From positions 1-10,300 of the forward strand of contig JAGPCH010000025.1 in assembly GCA_018058125.1 (NCBI GenBank): 10,300 bases of DNA. The letters run 5' to 3'. The DNA is from Ignavibacteria bacterium. GTDB taxonomy: Bacteria; Bacteroidota; Ignavibacteria; Tepidaquicellales; Tepidaquicellaceae. A model generated the notes under the pieces. It saw nothing but the letters and a program-made list of their open reading frames with translations, did not search any database and was not told the origin of the DNA. Position numbers and translations under genes: made by a program. Shown here one piece after another: positions 5,720 to 10,300 of this stretch (the stretch's first letter is position 1; every line of letters begins with the position of its first letter).

Positions 5720-6805
5720 TTATCTTTTCAGACTAAACTCAAACTTAGTACCTTTGTTCTCTTCACTATCCACTTTTATGGAGCTTGAATGGGCTTCAAG
5801 TATATGCTTGACAATAGAAAGTCCAAGACCGCTTCCTCCCGCATCTCTTGAGCGCGCTTTATCTACTCTGTAGAATCTTTCAAAAATTCTGGGCTGATCT
5901 TTTTTTGGAATACCAATTCCATTATCTTCAATCCTGACTCCAACATCTTTTTCTTTTACATCCAAAGATAATTTAACAAAACCTTCATTTGCTGTATACT
6001 TTACGGCATTATCTATCAGATTAACAAGAACCTGTTTTATTCTTTCTTCGTCTCCGAATACACTGACGCCATTTGCAATAGACGGATCAAACTCAAGAGA
6101 GATATTTTTAATCTCAGCCATAGCCTTCAGTTCGTCAATTGTTTTAACAATTGTATTAGAAATCCCAAAATATCTCTTACTCATTTTAAGACCGGTCTCA
6201 AATTTTGAAATACTTATCAAATCATCAACAAGTGATTTAAGACGTTTTGTCTGATTAAAAGCCCTGTTGAGAAAATCAATATTAACCTTCTCATCATTGA
6301 CAGCGCCATCGAGCAGAGTTTCAAGGGAAAGCTGAATAGCAAATATTGGTGTCCGGAGTTCGTGCGCTACATTCCCCATAAACTCATTTCTGTTGATCTT
6401 GAAAACTTTGGCTGTTTCAAGTTCAAACTTTGTTCTCTGCGCGACGGAATATAGTTCATCAGTGATCTGAAATATCTCTTTATTGATCATAGATCCAGAC
6501 TTAAGATTATTAAGCTCATCTAGAATTTCATTCATCTCATATATCTTCTTTTCGAAATGATCAAAGTCATCATAATCTTCCCGTAGTTTGATTTTATCGG
6601 AGAGGGCAAAAAGTTTTTTTAATGGAGAGTTTACTTCGTAATATAAAAATACAGCATTAAGAATATAAAAAAATATTAATATTAAGGAAACCGTGAATAA
6701 GGTTTCGTTTGAGACATCTAATATCTGAGAAAGGAATACAAATAGTAAAAGGAAAACCGTAAAGAATATTACGGAATATTTTGTCAGAAGACTAACTCTT
6801 TTCAT
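5720..6805 (-). CDS. two-component sensor histidine kinase, PhoR-like, without a periplasmic sensor domain
   Basis: Autophosphorylating membrane kinase that should phosphorylate the response regulator encoded just upstream. The 361 aa contain two membrane helices (about 9-28 and 36-55) joined by only about 7 residues, so there is no room for an extracytoplasmic ligand domain. A linker/coiled-coil region covers about 60-135. The HisKA domain has phospho-accepting His148 in FMGNVAHELRTP. The ATPase domain shows the N box (VNLIDNAVKYT, Asn262 and Asn266), G1 (DNGIGIP, 294-300), F box (RIFERFYRVD, 307-316) and G2 (GGSGLGLSI, 323-331). All catalytic boxes are intact. The ATG lies 30 bp after the regulator stop, consistent with one operon. 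The stimulus is unknown; sensing may occur in the membrane or through partner proteins, as in PhoR. Confidence 0.95.
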   Translation of the reverse strand: MKRVSLLTKYSVIFFTVFLLLFVFLSQILDVSNETLFTVSLILIFFYILNAVFLYYEVNSPLKKLFALSDKIKLREDYDDFDHFEKKIYEMNEILDELNNLKSGSMINKEIFQITDELYSVAQRTKFELETAKVFKINRNEFMGNVAHELRTPIFAIQLSLETLLDGAVNDEKVNIDFLNRAFNQTKRLKSLVDDLISISKFETGLKMSKRYFGISNTIVKTIDELKAMAEIKNISLEFDPSIANGVSVFGDEERIKQVLVNLIDNAVKYTANEGFVKLSLDVKEKDVGVRIEDNGIGIPKKDQPRIFERFYRVDKARSRDAGGSGLGLSIVKHILEAHSSSIKVDSEENKGTKFEFSLKR

Positions 6806-6835
6806 TCATTGTACTAATGTGAAAAAATTTTATAC

Positions 6836-7549
6836 TTAACGGGGATCTTTGAATCGGTAGCCAAGTCCTTTGATAGTTTCAATATAATCAGAATAATCTC
6901 CGAGTTTTTCCCTGACCTTTGCAACATGCACATCAACAGTTCTGTCCACAACATATATATTCTCACCCCAGATTTGATTTAAGAGAATTTCCCTGGAATA
7001 AACTTTTCCTTTGTTGGATAACAGAAAATGCAGAAGCTGAAATTCTTTTTTAGGAAAGAACACTTCGTTATTATTGATACGGACACTATGACTTGCGCTG
7101 TCAATTTCAAGATTTCTAAACTTTATATTTTCCTCAAGCTTTGGAGCTTTTTCGTGCTCACCCGTAGTTCTGCGAATTACGGATTTGATACGCGCTAAAA
7201 CTTTCCGAGGAGAAATAGGTTTGCTGATATAGTCATCAGCTCCAATTTCAAGACCGAGAATTTCATCGATCTCATTTTCTTTTGCAGTAAGAAATATCAC
7301 CGGAATCTTTGCTGTATCAGGGTTTTTTTTAAGCTGCTTACAGACTTCAAAACCATTCAGCTCAGGCATCATAATATCCAGCAGAATCAGATCAGGTATG
7401 TTCTCGGCAAGCTCGATCGCTTCTTTGCCGTCTTTTGCTGTTAATACTTCAAATTCATTCTCTCTTTCGAGATTGTATTTAAGTATGTCAACGATGTCTT
7501 TTTCATCGTCGACCACCAGAACTTTCTTTTTCATCTTTGTTTTTTTCAT
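6836..7549 (-). CDS. OmpR/PhoB-family response regulator
   Basis: DNA-binding transcription regulator controlled by phosphorylation. Numbered from ATG 7549 (237 aa), the receiver domain shows the acidic pair Asp14/Asp15 (VLVVDDE), phospho-acceptor Asp58 (LILLDIMMPE), Thr88 (IFLTAKE) and Lys110 (YISKPI). A linker follows, then a winged-helix DNA-binding domain at about 142-235 with the typical PKKEFQLLHFLLSN, RTVDVHVAKVREKLG and IKGLGYRF. Start choice is uncertain: a TTG at 7552 precedes this ATG, and an ATG at 7534 would put the phospho-Asp at residue 53, as in PhoB. The kinase gene follows after 30 bp and the oxidoreductase gene ends 34 bp upstream, so all three may be co-transcribed. It is PhoB-like, but a phosphate role cannot be shown from this window. 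Confidence 0.95.
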   Translation of the reverse strand: MKKTKMKKKVLVVDDEKDIVDILKYNLERENEFEVLTAKDGKEAIELAENIPDLILLDIMMPELNGFEVCKQLKKNPDTAKIPVIFLTAKENEIDEILGLEIGADDYISKPISPRKVLARIKSVIRRTTGEHEKAPKLEENIKFRNLEIDSASHSVRINNNEVFFPKKEFQLLHFLLSNKGKVYSREILLNQIWGENIYVVDRTVDVHVAKVREKLGDYSDYIETIKGLGYRFKDPR

Positions 7550-7586
7550 CAATCTAACATATTTATGTTACCAAATCATTAAGTAA

Positions 7587-8594
7587 TTATTTTATTATTA
7601 CTTCCCTGCCGGTCTTTGCTGATTTATATACAGCATCGACTATTTGAATGGCTTTCAGAGCGTCGTCACCGGTGGAAATAATATTATGCTTTCCGGCAAC
7701 AGCTCCAATGAAATGCTGCAGTTCATATTCATAACTCTTTTTGAAAACATTTGCCGGAGTCGCAATTTTTTTGGGAGTAATGTTATACAGCTCTCCATCC
7801 ATTCTTTTGTAAATTGTAAACGGATTTATTGATGAACTTCCTTCTTTACCATAAACATTACAGTAAAATAATTCGCCTTCTCTTAACAGACTCCAGCTTA
7901 CTTCTATTGTAAATGTTGTATTATTCTTAAACTTGATCATTGCAATACTTGAATCTTCAACGGATCTTGTGTAATGATTGAAATTGGATGCAGTTACACT
8001 TTTCACTTCCGGGAAATCCAGCAACCATAAACCCAGATCAAGCATTGCTATTCCATTATCAAGAAAAACTCCTCCGCCTGATTTTTCCTTTTCAAGCATC
8101 CATTTTTGATTGGAGCTCTGAGGTCTGATCCAGCCTGCTTTAATATAAAAGATCTCTCCCAGTTCTTTCGCTTTTGTAAAAGTCCTCTGAAGCATCATAT
8201 CATTTCTGAACCTGTTATTCATAGCTACCATAATTTTTCTCTTATGGGTTTTTGCAGCATCCACTATTTTTTTTGCTTCAATATAATTTCTTGCAATTGG
8301 TTTCTCAATTAGAATATCCTTCTCAGCCTGCAAACATTTCAAAGAAACATCCTTGTGGAAATTTGTCTGTGTAGCTATAATTACAGCTGAAACTTCCGGG
8401 TTTTCATTAAGCATTTTATCGACATCTTTGTAATATTTTTCAACATTATATTTTTTTGCTATGTTGCGGCATTTAGACAGATCGCTGTCGCACACTGCCG
8501 TAATTTCAACATCATCCATCTTCGATAGAATGGGCAGATGTACAACCTGTGTGATGCCACCAAGACCGACAATTGCAATTTTTACTTTACTCAT
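7587..8594 (-). CDS. Gfo/Idh/MocA-family NAD(P)-dependent oxidoreductase
   Basis: Family of sugar, inositol or biliverdin-type dehydrogenases with an N-terminal Rossmann fold. The 335 aa show the nucleotide-binding start KIAIVGLGGITQVVHLP (5-21), Asp36 after the second strand (AVCDSD), the family hallmark EKPIA (97-101) with its catalytic-type Lys98, and a C-terminal substrate domain starting near 125. The motif usually written GGG..D.G.H..D is present as GGGVFLDNGIAMLD (173-186): Asp179 and Asp186 are kept, but the customary His is Ala183 (codon GCA at 8048-8046). Enzymes that use this His for proton transfer would be impaired, so the substrate or chemistry may differ. The ATG at 8594 fits the family start. 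The gene lies between the SRP RNA gene and the two-component genes; the substrate is not predictable. Confidence 0.9.
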   Translation of the reverse strand: MSKVKIAIVGLGGITQVVHLPILSKMDDVEITAVCDSDLSKCRNIAKKYNVEKYYKDVDKMLNENPEVSAVIIATQTNFHKDVSLKCLQAEKDILIEKPIARNYIEAKKIVDAAKTHKRKIMVAMNNRFRNDMMLQRTFTKAKELGEIFYIKAGWIRPQSSNQKWMLEKEKSGGGVFLDNGIAMLDLGLWLLDFPEVKSVTASNFNHYTRSVEDSSIAMIKFKNNTTFTIEVSWSLLREGELFYCNVYGKEGSSSINPFTIYKRMDGELYNITPKKIATPANVFKKSYEYELQHFIGAVAGKHNIISTGDDALKAIQIVDAVYKSAKTGREVIIK

Positions 8595-8624
8595 TTATAT
8601 GAATTTGAAATATTGAATTGGAGT

Positions 8625-8646
8625 AATTTCCGCTCCGGCGGAATTT
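8625..8646. repeat. GC-rich imperfect palindrome between ffs and the oxidoreductase gene
   Basis: AATTTCCGC (8625-8633), loop TCCG, GCGGAATTT (8638-8646) forms a hairpin with 6 bp, one T-T mismatch and 2 more bp. It stands out in AT-rich surroundings. On the minus strand it lies just past the SRP RNA T-run and about 30 bp before the oxidoreductase start, so it would be in that gene's leader. Neither strand has a following T-run, so it is not a standard terminator. Confidence 0.5.
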
Positions 8647-8652
8647 TGAGAT

Positions 8653-8669
8653 AAAAAAATATTGTCAAG
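8653..8669 (-). terminator. terminator formed by the SRP RNA terminal helix and T-run
   Basis: The 3' arm of the 11-bp terminal helix (8669-8659) runs directly into seven T on the minus strand (8659-8653). The long-range helix with its U-tract can serve as the intrinsic terminator of ffs. The 5' arm is about 80 nt away, so this is a composite terminator and not a compact hairpin. Confidence 0.6.
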
Positions 8670-8762
8670 ACACCCAAATCACATACAAAGAATACTTACC
8701 GTTGCTTTCTTCCGAACCTGGCGGAGTTGGGTAACTTTATATTGTTCGGGGCTTGACAATAT
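8653..8762 (-). ncRNA. ffs: signal recognition particle RNA, small bacterial type (4.5S RNA)
   Basis: RNA core of the SRP, which binds Ffh and targets nascent membrane proteins. On the minus strand the conserved apical hairpin reads CGGAAGAAAGCAACGG (8714-8699), preceded by GCCAGGTT; compare E. coli CCAGGTC-CGGAAG-GAAGC. The stem flanking the GGAA loop is UUC/GAA here against UCC/GGA in E. coli, a compensatory C-G to U-A change. An inner helix ACCCAA/TTGGGT flanks the apical part. The ends form a perfect 11-bp helix (ATATTGTCAAG at 8762-8752 with CTTGACAATAT at 8669-8659). About 110 nt agrees with the short Gram-negative type lacking the Alu domain. It starts 42 bp after the permease stop. 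A possible upstream -10 (AATAAT around 8777-8772) is weak, so it may be separately transcribed or processed from the permease transcript. Confidence 0.9.
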
Positions 8763-8804
8763 AGAATCTGATTATTGCTTAGATTAAAAACCTGATTAAT
8801 ATAC

Positions 8805-10154
8805 TCAAGATGATTTAAAGATTAAATACAAACCTAAACATCCTATGATAATATCTGCTATCCACATTCCCGTAAATGCGCTTACAATTCCCCGGTCTGC
8901 CAGTTTTTCACCGCCTATCAGACATGCCCAGTACAAGAGAAAAAAGAGCAGGGACATTCCGGCTGCAATGCCAAAACCACCTCTTCTTACCCTGTATCCG
9001 AGAGGTGCGCCTACAAGAACAAATACAATGCATGCAAACGGGATAGAATATTTTTTATATATCTCCACGTCATAAGAGTTGATCTGCTTTCCTAGCTGCA
9101 AGTAAGAATTTTTAAGATTCTTGCTCTCGTTAAATTTCCCGGTAAATAATTTTATATAATTATTTAAAGTGTCATATGAAGTAATTTTTCTTTTTCTTGT
9201 AATATCAATATCATCTGTAACTGCAGTATCTTTTTGATCCTTGTAATATACAGTATCCATGAAATTTATTTTGTTAACGCGGGACAGATCTGAATTTATG
9301 TTTTTAACGAAAATCTCATACATGTTTTCCCTGTTTACTTTGAGACTATCGACAACTGCTTTCATTGCATCAGCAGAAAGCTCTCTGTCACCTCTGGAAA
9401 ATGTATTGTCGTCAGACTTTTTAAATCCGAAACCTTCAGCATCAAAACTGAGACGGTGTTTTTCAAAATTGATTTTCCTGTAATCCTGTTTGCCGTTAAC
9501 CATATTGTACTGATGGATCTCTCCGTTATTTAAATTCATAATTACCTTTTCGAAATTAGCAGAGAAACTTATGTCACCGCTTTTTGCCGTCAGAAGATCT
9601 TTTGAGTTTGGATTTGAGTAGTTGTATATGTACACGCCTTCTATGTTGTTACTGTTTGGAAATGTCTTCTTTACAAGGATCTGCACACCATTCAGATCGT
9701 CAGAAAATTTTCCCGGCTCGAGGATGAAAGTCGGTTTGGTCTTGGTAATATCATATAACAGAATTCTTGCCTGATGATTGGCTTCAGGCAGAACATCATT
9801 GTTGAATCTTAACATTAAATAAAACATCAGTATTGAAATTAATACAACAGGTATCATCAGCCTTATAAGACTTACCCCGCTTGCTTTCAAAATCGTTATC
9901 TCATTATTGGATGACATAGTTCCGAATGTCATCATAGAGGAAACAAGCATTGCCATTGGAACGGCGAGTGTAAGCATCCATGCGAGATTCAATGAGATGA
10001 GCTGAATAATAACCCATATACTTAATCCTTTACCGACAAACTGATCCAATGACTTTATCAGAAACTGAAACAGAAATAAAAAGATCACGATCATAAGTGC
10101 AAAGAAAAAAGGTCCGATCATGGATTTTAATATGTGCCGGTCGAATAAGTTCAT
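8805..10154 (-). CDS. LptF/LptG-family permease (YjgP/YjgQ)
   Basis: Inner-membrane permease of the LptB2FG transporter, which extracts lipopolysaccharide and passes it to the periplasmic bridge. The 449 aa have the family layout: three N-terminal membrane helices (about 13-33, 47-75 and 98-118), a large periplasmic beta-jellyroll region (about 125-365), and three C-terminal helices (about 371-387, 392-413 and 429-446). Family motifs include NNEITILKASGVSLIRL (83-99), the cytoplasmic helix that contacts the ATPase, and NNDVLPEANH (118-127). It exceeds E. coli LptF (about 366 aa) because the periplasmic part carries an extra hydrophilic stretch around 245-340. LptF and LptG cannot be told apart here. 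The ATG is 6 nt from a 9-bp minisatellite that forms the whole visible leader. No Shine-Dalgarno site is present. Confidence 0.88.
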   Translation of the reverse strand: MNLFDRHILKSMIGPFFFALMIVIFLFLFQFLIKSLDQFVGKGLSIWVIIQLISLNLAWMLTLAVPMAMLVSSMMTFGTMSSNNEITILKASGVSLIRLMIPVVLISILMFYLMLRFNNDVLPEANHQARILLYDITKTKPTFILEPGKFSDDLNGVQILVKKTFPNSNNIEGVYIYNYSNPNSKDLLTAKSGDISFSANFEKVIMNLNNGEIHQYNMVNGKQDYRKINFEKHRLSFDAEGFGFKKSDDNTFSRGDRELSADAMKAVVDSLKVNRENMYEIFVKNINSDLSRVNKINFMDTVYYKDQKDTAVTDDIDITRKRKITSYDTLNNYIKLFTGKFNESKNLKNSYLQLGKQINSYDVEIYKKYSIPFACIVFVLVGAPLGYRVRRGGFGIAAGMSLLFFLLYWACLIGGEKLADRGIVSAFTGMWIADIIIGCLGLYLIFKSS

Positions 10155-10160
10155 GTCGAG

Positions 10161-10300
10161 TATGGAGTGTATGGAGTGTATGGAGTGTATAGAGTGTATA
10201 GAGTGTATAGAGTGTATAGAGTGTATAGAGTGTATAGAGTGTATAGAGTGTATAGAGTGTATAGAGTGTATAGAGTGTATAGAGTGTATAGAGTGTATAG
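10161..10300 (-). repeat. 9-bp minisatellite, array 3 (CACTCTATA/CACTCCATA), running off the window
   Basis: Read on the plus strand, three TATGGAGTG units (10161-10187) are followed by twelve identical TATAGAGTG units (10188-10295) and five more bases to the window end: at least 15 units, with the true length unknown. The minus strand, sense for the adjacent permease gene, is free of G from 10300 to 10158. The unit is a multiple of three and in frame with the permease, reading His-Ser-Ile over and over with no stop. The array starts 6 nt upstream of the ATG. The GAGTGTAT core resembles the GAGTATT heptamers of arrays 1 and 2. Confidence 0.97.

Noticed and set aside
5701..5749. Bidirectional terminator between the convergent gatA and kinase genes (ACTAA/TTAGT at 5732-5749)
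   Set aside because: The stem is only 5 bp, lies inside the kinase coding region and has no T-run.
7398..7586. Plus-strand open frame opposite the response regulator
   Set aside because: It lies antisense to a clear gene, is low in complexity (Ser/Phe-rich) and has no family features; the other antisense frames were dismissed for the same reasons.
8752..8762. TTGACA -35 boxes visible on both strands around 8660-8762
   Set aside because: They are the two arms of the SRP RNA terminal helix, which necessarily shows the same hexamer on both strands; no matching -10 at good spacing was found.

Overview
The window is a low-GC, gene-dense piece of bacterial chromosome that looks like a core-genome region and not a mobile island. 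No transposase, integrase, phage gene, CRISPR array or tRNA is visible. The protein families, frequent TTG starts, AT-rich leaders mostly without Shine-Dalgarno sites, and separate small PurS and PurQ proteins suggest the Bacteroidota/Chlorobiota/Ignavibacteria (FCB) group, perhaps an Ignavibacteria-like organism. That placement is inference, because no rRNA or marker phylogeny is available here.

Plus-strand half (1-5703): the window opens with the tail of a probable cyclophilin-type peptidyl-prolyl isomerase, followed by a strong intrinsic terminator and a 7-bp minisatellite. Next come a DNA polymerase III delta subunit (holA), an ECF sigma factor with a probable membrane anti-sigma partner, purS-purQ (overlapping by 1 nt), tatA, and gatA. 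A second 7-bp minisatellite, in the opposite orientation, abuts the real gatA start.

Minus-strand half (10300-5720): a third minisatellite with a 9-bp unit runs right up to the start codon of an LptF/LptG-family permease gene. Downstream lie a non-coding gene that I identify as the small bacterial SRP RNA (4.5S RNA, ffs), a Gfo/Idh/MocA-family oxidoreductase, and an OmpR/PhoB-type response regulator with its histidine kinase. The two halves converge at about 5704-5719, with no obvious terminator between gatA and the kinase gene.

Functionally the genes serve housekeeping and envelope tasks: replication clamp loading, stress-type transcription control, purine synthesis, Tat export, Gln-tRNA formation, SRP targeting, lipopolysaccharide transport and two-component signalling. 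The most unusual material is non-coding. Related short tandem-repeat arrays sit in both orientations, two of them form G-free leaders directly against start codons, and a compact SRP RNA gene carries its terminator in its own terminal helix.
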